22,744 nt of DNA from JAGDYD01 sp046536675. GTDB lineage: Archaea > Micrarchaeota > Micrarchaeia > Micrarchaeales > CABMGC01. The stretch is from the NCBI GenBank assembly GCA_046536675.1, contig JAWDMK010000010.1, forward strand, positions 1 through 22,744, in the 5' to 3' direction. A program made the position numbers and the translations under genes. This document shows, piece by piece, positions 7,424 to 15,060 of the stretch (position 1 is the stretch's first letter; every line of letters starts with the position of its first letter). The notes beneath the pieces were generated by a model that searched no databases, had not been told where the DNA came from, and worked only from the letters and a program-made list of their open reading frames with translations.

Positions 7424-7459
7424 TTTTTTAATAATTTATTTGAATAAAATATTAAAAAA
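7424..7459. promoter_or_regulatory. 36-bp near-perfect palindrome, candidate Lrp operator
   Basis: Left arm 7424-7440 and right arm 7443-7459 are 17 bp each around a TG centre; the left arm and the reverse complement of the right agree at 16 of 17 positions. The element sits in the divergent region between the peroxiredoxin and the Lrp/AsnC gene, 21 bp before the Lrp start codon and just upstream of its AGGAG ribosome binding site (7471-7475). Lrp-family proteins commonly bind palindromic AT-rich sites in their own promoter. All bases but the two central ones are A or T on both arms, so a chance match is easier than in mixed DNA. Confidence 0.5.
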
Positions 7460-7480
7460 TTTATCAAATTAGGAGATTGC

Positions 7481-7900
7481 ATGAATAGTATAGAAGCAAA
7501 TGAGGATCTTACAATATTGCGTGAGCTCGAAAAAGGTGATAGGCTAGAAGATATAGCCAAAAGGCACAAGATAGCTATTGCTACTATAAGAAACCATATC
7601 AAGAGACTTGAAGATGAGGGCATCATAGTAGACAAGGAATACAGGCTAAGATACAAGCTTCTTGGCATGCAACAGATTATTCTTGGGCTTGATGTCAAGC
7701 CAGAAAATTTGCTAGAGGTAATAAAAAAGCTTAAAGCGCTCAAGGAAGTTGATGAACTTTATAGAACGTCAGGCGACCATGTGCTCATTGCAAACATGAT
7801 AGGCAAAGGCGATAAGCTAGCAGAAGAGCTTGAAAGAATTAAAAAAATTGAAGGAGTAAACAAGATTTATCCAGCATTTGTAGAAGAGATAGAAAAGTAA
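7481..7900 (+). CDS. Lrp/AsnC family transcriptional regulator
   Basis: A 139-residue DNA-binding protein of the feast/famine type. Residues 1-60 form the winged helix-turn-helix: EDIAKRHKIAIATIRNHIKRLEDEGII is the clear HTH with its wing. Residues about 62-139 form the RAM effector-binding and oligomerisation domain, a beta-alpha-beta-beta-alpha-beta pattern including LGLDVKPENLLEVIKKLKALKEVDELYRTSGDHVLIANM. Length is slightly short but complete. It has no cysteine, so direct thiol redox sensing is unlikely; an amino acid or other small ligand is the family norm. AGGAG lies 5 bases before the ATG. It diverges from the peroxiredoxin, and its stop codon abuts that of the PEPCK gene with no base between. 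Likely targets are itself and its neighbours (inference). Confidence 0.92.
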   Translation: MNSIEANEDLTILRELEKGDRLEDIAKRHKIAIATIRNHIKRLEDEGIIVDKEYRLRYKLLGMQQIILGLDVKPENLLEVIKKLKALKEVDELYRTSGDHVLIANMIGKGDKLAEELERIKKIEGVNKIYPAFVEEIEK

Positions 7901-9658
7901 TTAGTAGCTTTCTACCCTTTCCTTTAGCTTATAGTATTCTTGCCAAAGCCATTTTGGCAATCGCTCGCCAAAGCTTTCCAAGAACGGCTTTACAGCGTTT
8001 AACTCGTTTATCCAACCTTCTTTCTCAAAAGAAAGTATCTTTTCCAATGCATTCTTATCTATATTTAAGCCCTGCACGTCTAGCTCTTCGATCTTTGGCA
8101 CAATGCCTATCGGCGTTTCAATGCCTTCTACACCACCATTTAATCTATCAATAGCCCATTTTATTACACGTATATTATCGCCGAATCCTGGCCAAATAAA
8201 CTTGCCATTTTCATCAACTCTGAACCAATTTACATTGAATATCTTCACTGGCCTTTCCAGTTTTCTAAGAACATTCCTCATATGATCAAAGTAGTCTGCC
8301 ATATTGTAGCCACAGAACGGCCTCATTGCCATAGGATCATTCTTAATAACACCGACCTTGCCCACGCTTGCAGCTGTGCTCTCCGCTCTTAGCATTGCAC
8401 CAATCAGCACGCCGTGCTCAATGCTATATGCCTCGAAGACAAGTGGTATAAGCTCTTTTCTTCTGCCTCCGAAGAAGAATATGTTTACAGGCAAGCCTTC
8501 AGCAGAAAAATATTTATCTGAAAGTTCAGGATATTGGGTTATAGGGCTAGTAAACCTCGCATTGGGATGAGCAGCGGGTCCTGTAAAGTTTGTTTCACCC
8601 TGCCAGTTCTCTATATTCTTTGGCATTTCGCCGAGGCCTTCCCACCACGGCGTTAAGCTATCTTTATTGAGGGCAACGTTTGTGAAGATTGTATTCTTCC
8701 TTATTGTAAGCATAGCATTATAATTTGTCTGCACATTAGTACCTGGTGCCACTCCAAAGAAGCCGTATTCAGGATTTGCACCTCTGAGCTCTTTATTTTT
8801 AATGATCATCCATGTTATATCGTCGCTTATAAGCTTTATCTTCCAGTCCTTATATGCTTGCGGTGGTCTAAGCATAGCTAGGTTTGTCTTGCCGCTTGCG
8901 CTTGGAAATGCACCGGTTAAGCCATAGCTTTTGCCATCAGGGGCAATGATTTCTATGCACATCATATGCTCCACAAGCATATCTTTATCTCTAGCTTGGT
9001 AGCTTGCTATTCTAAGCGCATGGTTCTTCTTGCTCAGCAGTGCATTGCCGCCATAAGCTGAGTTTATTGTTATAAGAAGCCTCTTCCTTGGAAAGTGGGC
9101 TATATACTTATTTGCAGGATCCAGATTTGCTGTGGCATTTACTCCGAATACAAAATCATTCTTCATATGCTCGAGTGCAATGTCACCAACCTTTGCTATT
9201 ATCATCTCGCTAAGTGCAACATATCTGCTATCTGTAAGTTCAATCCCAGCACTAGAGAAGGGTGAATTTCTAGGCCCAAGCAGGTATGGTACAATATAAA
9301 CTGTTCTCCCTTTCATAACTCCTTTCAGCATGCTATTTAGCTTAGCGAGCATTTCATCCTCATCAGCCCAGTTGTTTGTAGGGCCAACCTCTTCCTTGTC
9401 TTTTGTGCATATATATGTGCACTCCTCAGTCCTTGCAACATCATTTTTATCGCTTCTATACAGATAAGAGTTCTCATAAGGCAAGCCCAGCTTTATAAGC
9501 TCCTTCTTTTCAAGCATCTCGCTTATAAGCTTGTTGTATTCCTCACTTGTTCCATGGAGAAGTACTATATTATCTGGCTGCATGAGCTCAATGTATTCTT
9601 TTGTCTTATTATAGAGCTCTATATTGAATTTAAGCTCATTTATTGCGTCAAGATTCAT
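7901..9658 (-). CDS. pckG: Phosphoenolpyruvate carboxykinase (GTP type)
   Basis: Interconverts oxaloacetate plus GTP with PEP, GDP and CO2, the entry step of gluconeogenesis. The start is set at the ATG at 9656-9658: GGTGA (9663-9667) precedes it and the ATG shares ATGA with the stop of the upstream aminotransferase; a longer reading adds eight residues with no support. The 585-residue protein has FVFGVNATANLDPAN, the kinase-1 P-loop FPSASGKTN (251-259), kinase-2 LISDDITWM with D279 and D280, RPFCGYNMADYF for the nucleotide, and NWFRVDENGKFIWPGFGDNIRV near the C-terminus. In animal GTP-PEPCKs the P-loop reads PSACGKTN with a hyper-reactive Cys; here Ser255 takes that place. Coupled translation with an aminotransferase implies traffic between amino acids and PEP. 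Confidence 0.96.
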   Translation of the reverse strand: MNLDAINELKFNIELYNKTKEYIELMQPDNIVLLHGTSEEYNKLISEMLEKKELIKLGLPYENSYLYRSDKNDVARTEECTYICTKDKEEVGPTNNWADEDEMLAKLNSMLKGVMKGRTVYIVPYLLGPRNSPFSSAGIELTDSRYVALSEMIIAKVGDIALEHMKNDFVFGVNATANLDPANKYIAHFPRKRLLITINSAYGGNALLSKKNHALRIASYQARDKDMLVEHMMCIEIIAPDGKSYGLTGAFPSASGKTNLAMLRPPQAYKDWKIKLISDDITWMIIKNKELRGANPEYGFFGVAPGTNVQTNYNAMLTIRKNTIFTNVALNKDSLTPWWEGLGEMPKNIENWQGETNFTGPAAHPNARFTSPITQYPELSDKYFSAEGLPVNIFFFGGRRKELIPLVFEAYSIEHGVLIGAMLRAESTAASVGKVGVIKNDPMAMRPFCGYNMADYFDHMRNVLRKLERPVKIFNVNWFRVDENGKFIWPGFGDNIRVIKWAIDRLNGGVEGIETPIGIVPKIEELDVQGLNIDKNALEKILSFEKEGWINELNAVKPFLESFGERLPKWLWQEYYKLKERVESY

Positions 9659-10863
9659 CTCTTCACCGAATGCTCTCTGCAAAACTCGTTTATCCTATCA
9701 ATCGCTTCTCCAAGCACTTCTTTGCTTGGAAGTGCAACTATTCTAAAGTGACCAGGCATACCAAAACCAGAGCCACGGGTAACTTGAATATATTTTTCAA
9801 GGAGAAGCGAACGGACAAACTCTTTATCGCTTTTAAACTTCAGCCTTTGCATTTCTAATTTTGGAAATACATAGAAAGCGCCGCTTGGTGGCAAGGCATG
9901 CATATAATTGCTTTCATTTACTCTCTTTGTAGCAAAGTATAGCCTTTCTTTTAAAATAGCCCTGAGCTTTGAAACTTCTCTATTGTGCGCACTTAGATTG
10001 CGAAGCCCTTCAGCATATGCAAACTGTGCTGGCGTATTTGGAGAAAGCCGCATCTGTGCAAGCTCTATGAGCTTGCCAAGCAATGCTTTGCTCTTTTCAT
10101 CTTCGTTTGGCACAAGCATGTAGCCTAATCTAAAGCCTGTTGCAACAAAATTCTTTGACATACCATTTAGTATCATGTAAGGCATAGCACTAGCTACTTG
10201 TGATATGCTTGTAAAACTGCCCCTATAAACAAGCTCGTCATATATCTCATCGCTTATTATAAATAGGTCATGCTCGTTTGCAAAGTCTACAATTTCTTCA
10301 AGCTTTTTCCTTGATATTATGTAGCCCGCGGGGTTGTTTGGATTGGTAATGAGCATATACTTTATTCTTTTCTCGCCCTTTACCTTCTTAGCAAGAGTGT
10401 CAAGATCAATATCCCAATTACTTTCTTCAATTGCATCTGCAAATATTGCTTCGCCCCCAACGATTTGGAGATACGGGGTATACGAAGGATAATACGGCCT
10501 TATCAATATTGCTTTATCGCCCTTATCTATAAGGGCTGTGTTAAGAAACTGAAGGCCTTCGCTTATGCCTTGAGTTACAACAATCTTGTCAGGATCAGCA
10601 TCTAAGCCATACATTTTTTTATGCCTTGCAGCTATTGCCTGCCTTAGCGGCTCTATCCCTTGGGAATTGGAATAGTAGTTCTCGTTCCTTTTGAGTGCTT
10701 CGATATAAGCTCTTATCACTCTTTTAGGAGTATTTATGTATTTTGCTGGGTCTCCGCTGTTAAGCTTAATAACTTTATTTCCTTCCTTCGCAAGCTTTGA
10801 AGCAAGTATGTCATCTTCTCTTATAGGACTTGATGCATACGCACTAAGCTTAGACAAAAACAT
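9655..10863 (-). CDS. Class I/II PLP-dependent aminotransferase (alanine/aspartate type)
   Basis: Transfers an amino group between an amino acid and a 2-oxo acid with pyridoxal phosphate. The 402-residue protein carries the fold type I landmarks: YYSNSQGIEPLRQAI (63-77), the TNPNNPAG motif (173-180, N contacts PLP), SDEIYDELVY (204-213, D205 contacts the pyridine N), SKNFVATGFRLGY with Lys237 as the Schiff-base lysine, and HFRIV with an Arg for the substrate carboxylate near 374. Its style (GMSKNF, AYASSPIREDDILASKL at the start) is close to archaeal AlaT/AspC-like enzymes that use alanine or aspartate with 2-oxoglutarate. An ATG at 10861-10863 is preferred to a GTG one codon earlier; GGTGAT is at 10867-10872. 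The stop overlaps the PEPCK start (ATGA), so the pair is translationally coupled. Confidence 0.92.
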   Translation of the reverse strand: MFLSKLSAYASSPIREDDILASKLAKEGNKVIKLNSGDPAKYINTPKRVIRAYIEALKRNENYYSNSQGIEPLRQAIAARHKKMYGLDADPDKIVVTQGISEGLQFLNTALIDKGDKAILIRPYYPSYTPYLQIVGGEAIFADAIEESNWDIDLDTLAKKVKGEKRIKYMLITNPNNPAGYIISRKKLEEIVDFANEHDLFIISDEIYDELVYRGSFTSISQVASAMPYMILNGMSKNFVATGFRLGYMLVPNEDEKSKALLGKLIELAQMRLSPNTPAQFAYAEGLRNLSAHNREVSKLRAILKERLYFATKRVNESNYMHALPPSGAFYVFPKLEMQRLKFKSDKEFVRSLLLEKYIQVTRGSGFGMPGHFRIVALPSKEVLGEAIDRINEFCREHSVKR

Positions 10864-10881
10864 CACATCACCAACAAATAA

Positions 10882-10891
10882 GTATATAAGC
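10882..10891 (-). promoter_or_regulatory. TATA box of the aminotransferase/PEPCK operon
   Basis: The minus-strand GCTTATATAC is centred about 23 bp before the aminotransferase ATG, in the 62-bp gap after the aconitase-X stop. A second TATA-like stretch, TAATATATTTAC, is 15 bp further upstream and would leave room for the GGTGAT ribosome binding site in the leader. Which is used cannot be decided by eye. Confidence 0.4.
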
Positions 10892-10925
10892 GAAAAAGTA
10901 AATATATTAGCAAATGAATTTTTGC

Positions 10926-12404
10926 TTAAGCTACAATTTTTTGGATAAGCTCGCTAACAGTATTAAATACAACTTTCTGCTTTGAGAATCTTGGCAAGTA
11001 CTTTGCAGCCTTTCCTGAATTTGTTGCTGTTGTTGAGAAACCAAGGTTTTCTATTGGTGAAACAACCACGCAGGTGTCTGCAACAACATGACCACCAGCA
11101 TCTTCTATAATTTTAAGGTAGCCTAGCCTTTTGGCAATATCCTTTACAATTCTTGATGTAGTAATCCAAAGCTCTTTTCCTTCCTTAATGTGCTTTCCTT
11201 TAAGCAACATTGCAACTTCTCTAACCTCATTTATCGAGGCATGCGGACAGCCTATTGCAACAAGATCTATCTCTTCTGCACTTCCTGTATTGAGCATATC
11301 CTTAAGAGAATCGAGCTCTTTTCTGTCTATCTCAAAGGTTTCTTCTATGCCATCGGTGCTTATCATTTTATACCTAGCCTCTGGGGTTATGCCTTCAATG
11401 TGGAGTAAGTCTATAGAGCCTGATGCTGCTCCTGCTGCTCCCAGCTCCTTAATTTCTTCTATGCTTGGAATTCCATTTATTCCTGTAATATAAGGTATGC
11501 GCCCTTTTGCGAGTTCGCCAATCTTATAGCCTAGTAGGCCAAAATCCAAAACACCGCTTAGTTTTGTCTCAACCTTTATCTTTATTTTTGGATTCCTATT
11601 GCTCTGAATATGCAAGCCATATCTTGGGCCATAACCTGCGATAGCATAAAGGAGTGTGCTAAGTCCTGCTTCTCTATTACTTCTTACAGCAAGCATCGAA
11701 TTCTCAAAAACAACAACCGAAGATTCTGACAAGAAAGCATCTGTAAATGGTGGTGGCGTAGAACCAACTAAATAAGGCGTGCAGGTAATTGTAGGCAAAG
11801 CACCCATCTTAATATAGGCATCTATTATCTCATTCTGCTTCTCTGCAAAATCAGCCGATATTCCAATAGCCTGCCAGTCCTCTGTATCCATACCAGCTGG
11901 ATTTATTGTAACATTGCTAGATCTAAACTTGTATTTGCTAGCTAGATAGCGCCTGAGCTCCAAGCCTGTATCAAGTACTGTTTTATAAGAAACGCCAGAT
12001 ATCTGAACATAATCTGCTGGTATAAACTCATCTGTGCCTAGAAGTTCGCCAGCCCTAGCAAGCAGCTCTGCTATCTCTTTGTCAACACCAAGCTTCTCTA
12101 TCTTGCTTATATCTACCGGCTTTTTCTCCTTTCCTTTTATCTCAACATCTATCTTGCCCATTATGGCTCCCCACATTGTTATCGGATCTGGCCGCTCTAG
12201 AACTATCTTTTTTGGCGCATGACCATTAATTGATAGGTAAACAAGCTTGTCTGCACCAACAGTAGAGCCGGAAGCTGCGGGCATATGCAAAACAGTATTT
12301 TCTATTTTCTTGCCATATAGCTCGTGCTTAGGATTAATAACCTTACCTTCCTTATCCACATCGTCTAGCCAAGATATTTCCTGTTTTGTAAAAAGCTCAT
12401 CCAT
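10926..12404 (-). CDS. Aconitase-X, fused small and large domains; probable phosphomevalonate dehydratase
   Basis: In the archaeal mevalonate pathway this iron-sulfur enzyme dehydrates 5-phosphomevalonate to trans-anhydromevalonate phosphate. Residues 1-95 match the aconitase-X swivel/small unit (DUF126): MPAASGSTVGADKLVY and IVLERPDPITMWGAIM. Residues about 100-492 match the large unit (DUF521): PAGMDTEDWQAIGISADFAEKQNEII, TCTPYLVGSTPP, NSMLAVRSNREAGLS, YGLHIQSNRN. The protein has exactly three cysteines, C208 (TCTPYL), C386 (GCPHAS) and C445 (DTCVVVSP), the number needed for an aconitase-type cluster. A UbiD gene ends 9 bp upstream and supplies the next pathway step, which favours this role over hydroxyproline dehydration, the known bacterial activity. 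GAGGT before the ATG overlaps the UbiD stop. Characterised archaeal enzymes have two separate subunits; here they form one chain. Confidence 0.88.
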   Translation of the reverse strand: MDELFTKQEISWLDDVDKEGKVINPKHELYGKKIENTVLHMPAASGSTVGADKLVYLSINGHAPKKIVLERPDPITMWGAIMGKIDVEIKGKEKKPVDISKIEKLGVDKEIAELLARAGELLGTDEFIPADYVQISGVSYKTVLDTGLELRRYLASKYKFRSSNVTINPAGMDTEDWQAIGISADFAEKQNEIIDAYIKMGALPTITCTPYLVGSTPPPFTDAFLSESSVVVFENSMLAVRSNREAGLSTLLYAIAGYGPRYGLHIQSNRNPKIKIKVETKLSGVLDFGLLGYKIGELAKGRIPYITGINGIPSIEEIKELGAAGAASGSIDLLHIEGITPEARYKMISTDGIEETFEIDRKELDSLKDMLNTGSAEEIDLVAIGCPHASINEVREVAMLLKGKHIKEGKELWITTSRIVKDIAKRLGYLKIIEDAGGHVVADTCVVVSPIENLGFSTTATNSGKAAKYLPRFSKQKVVFNTVSELIQKIVA

Positions 12405-12413
12405 ATTAAAACC

Positions 12414-13715
12414 TCAAAGCATTATATCCATATTTGCTTTCTTCATCTTTAGCAGTTTTTCTTTTGGCACATCGAGCGGTTTTGTTGCATCTATTGCAAG
12501 CTTGCTACCCATGCCATCTGGTGTAGCCATCGGATCAAGAGAAGAACCCTTAACATTGTCAAACACATATTCCTTCCCAGCGCGCCAGTACATTGTTACT
12601 GCATAGCCTACCTCATCAGGATTTGTTATGTCAACATCGTCGTCTACTATTGTAATCCTTTTCAGGCTCCTATGACCTTTTATTGCTGCTTCAATAGCTT
12701 TCTTCGGCTCGTCATCGCTCTTCTTCCTTATCGATATTACAGCGTCAAGCCATCCACTGCCACCAGGCGTTAAATAAACTCCAGCAACATCTATGCCAGC
12801 CTCTTTAACTGCTTTGTAGATTGTAGGCGTTCTAGGCAAACCCATAAGAAGCTTGTGCTCATTGCCTGCAGGTAATAGGGCTTGGTATATTGGCTCTTTT
12901 TTCATTGCAATTTTGTCTACTGCAAAAACGGGCTGCTCCCTTACAACATCATAAGTAGCGGTTAGGTCAACAAATGGTCCTTCCTTTGCTGTTTCATCAT
13001 GCAGTATTTTTCCTTCTAGCACAATCTCGCTGTCAACAGGATACTCTGCGCTGTTTGTCTTTGCATCAACAACCTGCAGCCCGTTTTCAAGTGCGGAAGC
13101 AATGCCAAGCTCGTACTTGCCATGCTCTATGCTAGTTGCACCAGCAAGAAGAACGCCTAAGCTATTTCCTATTGTTATCGCAACATCCAAATCTTCGCCA
13201 TGTGCCTTTGCATCCTCGTAAAGTGTGTGCAAATCCCGCTTTTCAACAAGCCTTCCCACAAGCCTATCCTTGCCTATTGGGGTAAGCCTGTGATAAGACA
13301 TATTTCTAATGCCGTTCCTATTTGCAAATACAACCGCAGATGTTATGTAAGGGCCCTGGTCAAGTGGATAATGGAAAAGTATCGGAATAAGCGATAAGTC
13401 AGGTTCAAAGTAATCGAAATCTGCATTGCTAACCTTTTCAAAACTCGCTGGCTTATCAAGCGCTTCTATCATTTTGCCTATAAATTGGCCCTTGCCAATC
13501 TGCATACCCTCTTCGATGAGCTCAACGCTGCTTAGCAAGTTGCCAGCAATCCGCATTCCCTTGCCTCTTTCTGTTTTAACATTTTCGAAAATAAGAGGCG
13601 TGCCATCATATTTTTTAAGGTATGCTGCCGCTTCTTTATTTGTACTTACTTCTTTAGTTATGTGCATTATTTTCTTTTCGCTATCTAGTTTGTTTATAAA
13701 ATCCCTAAACTTCAT
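12414..13715 (-). CDS. UbiD-family decarboxylase; probable anhydromevalonate phosphate decarboxylase
   Basis: Likely uses prenylated FMN to decarboxylate trans-anhydromevalonate phosphate to isopentenyl phosphate, the archaeal lipid precursor branch. The 433-residue length suits UbiD. Visible family stretches are RNGIRNMSYHRLTPIGKDR (133-151, prFMN and metal region), AITIGNSLGVLLAGATSIEHGKYELGIASAL (179-209), KEGPFVDLTATYDVVREQP (244-262) and SGWLDAVISIRK (320-331). In fungal and bacterial UbiDs the last catalytic acid reads EGPFGE; here it is EGPFVD, with E245 and D250, a variation I associate with archaeal members. It is the first gene of a two-gene operon with aconitase-X. Its cofactor needs a UbiX prenyltransferase, not in this window. 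Other UbiD substrates are possible, but the neighbour argues for this one. Confidence 0.87.
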   Translation of the reverse strand: MKFRDFINKLDSEKKIMHITKEVSTNKEAAAYLKKYDGTPLIFENVKTERGKGMRIAGNLLSSVELIEEGMQIGKGQFIGKMIEALDKPASFEKVSNADFDYFEPDLSLIPILFHYPLDQGPYITSAVVFANRNGIRNMSYHRLTPIGKDRLVGRLVEKRDLHTLYEDAKAHGEDLDVAITIGNSLGVLLAGATSIEHGKYELGIASALENGLQVVDAKTNSAEYPVDSEIVLEGKILHDETAKEGPFVDLTATYDVVREQPVFAVDKIAMKKEPIYQALLPAGNEHKLLMGLPRTPTIYKAVKEAGIDVAGVYLTPGGSGWLDAVISIRKKSDDEPKKAIEAAIKGHRSLKRITIVDDDVDITNPDEVGYAVTMYWRAGKEYVFDNVKGSSLDPMATPDGMGSKLAIDATKPLDVPKEKLLKMKKANMDIML

Positions 13716-13740
13716 TTAATACACAAAACAACATCCAAAC

Positions 13741-13753
13741 AAAAATACTTAAA
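13741..13753 (-). promoter_or_regulatory. TATA box of the UbiD/aconitase-X operon
   Basis: The minus-strand TTTAAGTATTTTT is centred about 33 bp before the UbiD ATG at 13715, implying a leader of about 6 nt. The operon start region is divergent from a membrane protein gene. Confidence 0.4.
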
Positions 13754-13820
13754 CATTAACACGAGTTCGTCTAAAAGCTATGAACAGACATTGGTCCTGC
13801 AGAAATCACTTGCGGCAAAA

Positions 13821-13830
13821 TATTTAAAAG
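13821..13830 (+). promoter_or_regulatory. TATA box of the 185-residue membrane protein gene
   Basis: TATTTAAAAG lies 32 bp before the ATG at 13858, centred near 13826. A start 26-27 bp downstream would give a leader of about 5 nt. Confidence 0.45.
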
Positions 13831-13857
13831 TAAAAACTACATTCTTTAGCGATTTTT

Positions 13858-14415
13858 ATGATTGGATTAATTGTAGCAATACTCATCTTAGTTTTTGACT
13901 TCGTGATCTCTATATGGAATGCATATGCAAGCGGCTACAATATCGGTATGCTCAAAAAATCTGGAAAAGGTGGCTTTACAAAGGCTGCGGCCTACTCCGG
14001 TTTAGGCTTGGCATTTGTTGGCATAACATATGTTCTGATTGTGGTTCTTAGCTTTATTGCTTATGCCCTTCAATATGTTAGCATAGGTGCAGTAGAGTAT
14101 GCACTTGCTCTTGACTTTCTTGTATTTGGCTTAATGATAATTGGCTTTGGACTCATGATCACAATCCAATCTATAATAGTTGCTGCAAACAGAAAGAGTT
14201 TTGGGAGCATAGCTGTTGCTATATGGAACACATTTGCTGAAGTATTTGATATTGCAAGCTATGCAGAGAGCTTTAGGGGCACATTGCAAATAATAAAGTC
14301 AGACCGTGAAGGCAGAGGCAACGCGTATATAATAATAATTATAGCCTTACTGATAGGTTACCTTATAACACATGCGGCATATAAGCATGGCATAAATAAA
14401 GCGTATTCACACTAG
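13858..14415 (+). CDS. Unidentified integral membrane protein
   Basis: Not recognised. The 185-residue sequence has hydrophobic segments at about 2-20, 47-72, 82-108 and 152-171, plus a moderately hydrophobic amphipathic stretch at 115-140 (IAVAIWNTFAEVFDIASYAESF), so four or five membrane passes. The first helix holds an Asp and a Trp-Asn pair (FDFVISIWNAYASGYN), and WNTFAE with nearby acidic residues repeats that flavour in the fourth region. The two WN(A/T) blocks could mark an internal duplication or a pore-lining motif, but this is only an impression. There is no cleavable signal, no cysteine and no nucleotide motif. It is a single-gene unit, divergent from UbiD and convergent with tspO. 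Confidence 0.75.
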   Translation: MIGLIVAILILVFDFVISIWNAYASGYNIGMLKKSGKGGFTKAAAYSGLGLAFVGITYVLIVVLSFIAYALQYVSIGAVEYALALDFLVFGLMIIGFGLMITIQSIIVAANRKSFGSIAVAIWNTFAEVFDIASYAESFRGTLQIIKSDREGRGNAYIIIIIALLIGYLITHAAYKHGINKAYSH

Positions 14416-14532
14416 ATAAAGTTTTACAAAAAAGCCTTTAGAAGGGCTTCATAGAAGGCACAGAAAGCCACGGAGTACTAATTACATATGAATAAGCAAC
14501 ATTTTCGCAAAGTTTGAAGTCATATTCTAAAA

Positions 14533-15009
14533 TCAGACATTCAGTATAAACACATAATAGTTTAGTAAAGCTGCAATAGTTACCCATAATATGTAAGGAA
14601 GCAATAAATATGTTGCAACTTTGCTAACCTTGAAGAACAGTATTATAGTAACTGCTATAGAAATCCAAAGCAGCACTATCTCAATGAAACCATAAAACAT
14701 GTAGTGCATTCCAAAGAACAATACAGACCAGAGCACATTCAAAAACAACTGAACACCAAAAGCCCATAATGCTGGCTTTTCTTTTGCTTTATTCCTTTTG
14801 TTTTCAAATACTAGGTAGAGTGATATTCCCATCAAGAAGTAGAGTGTAAGCCATATAGGTCCAAAAAGCCAGTTGGGTGGAGTAAACCAAGGCTTTCTCA
14901 GCACAGCATACCAAGTTGGAATCGAACTTATGGTAAATATTGAGCCGATTACGCCTGCTAGCTCGCACAGCACTACAAATGCGACCAAAGCAGATAAATT
15001 TTGAACCAT
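14533..15009 (-). CDS. tspO: TspO/MBR family membrane protein
   Basis: TspO proteins are five-helix membrane proteins that bind porphyrins and related ligands and affect stress responses; a fixed biochemical role is still debated. The 158-residue length is typical. The family motifs are intact: WYAVLRKPWFTPPNWLFGPIW in helix 1-2 (28-48), LYFLMG (51-56), and ALWAFGVQLFLNVLWSVLFFG with the Trp/Asn pair (80-100). Five hydrophobic segments are visible, the last one near the C-terminus. TATA-like GTTTATAGCT is 26 bp before the ATG, predicting a leaderless message. It lies immediately downstream of, and on the same strand as, a tRNA-Thr gene but seems to have its own promoter. No porphyrin or haem gene is in the window. 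Confidence 0.93.
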   Translation of the reverse strand: MVQNLSALVAFVVLCELAGVIGSIFTISSIPTWYAVLRKPWFTPPNWLFGPIWLTLYFLMGISLYLVFENKRNKAKEKPALWAFGVQLFLNVLWSVLFFGMHYMFYGFIEIVLLWISIAVTIILFFKVSKVATYLLLPYILWVTIAALLNYYVFILNV

Positions 15010-15030
15010 AGTAAATAACTCTCTGTTAAA

Positions 15031-15040
15031 AGCTATAAAC
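15031..15040 (-). promoter_or_regulatory. TATA box of tspO
   Basis: The minus-strand GTTTATAGCT is centred 26 bp before the A of the tspO ATG, in the 51-bp gap between tspO and the tRNA gene. Confidence 0.45.
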
Positions 15041-15060
15041 GTGTTGCTGTCTTATGGTCC

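Noticed and set aside
11131..11493. 120-residue plus-strand frame within aconitase-X
   Set aside because: Antisense to the DUF521 region; composition is that of a shadow frame.
13716..13857. Small RNA or tRNA in the UbiD divergent gap
   Set aside because: No cloverleaf and no box C/D or K-turn pattern could be assembled; the two promoters explain the AT-rich parts.
14432..14449. Hairpin AAGCC...GGCTT between the membrane protein and tspO
   Set aside because: Only 5 firm base pairs and no following T-tract, so it is not convincing as a terminator or RNA element. The 117-bp gap otherwise shows nothing.
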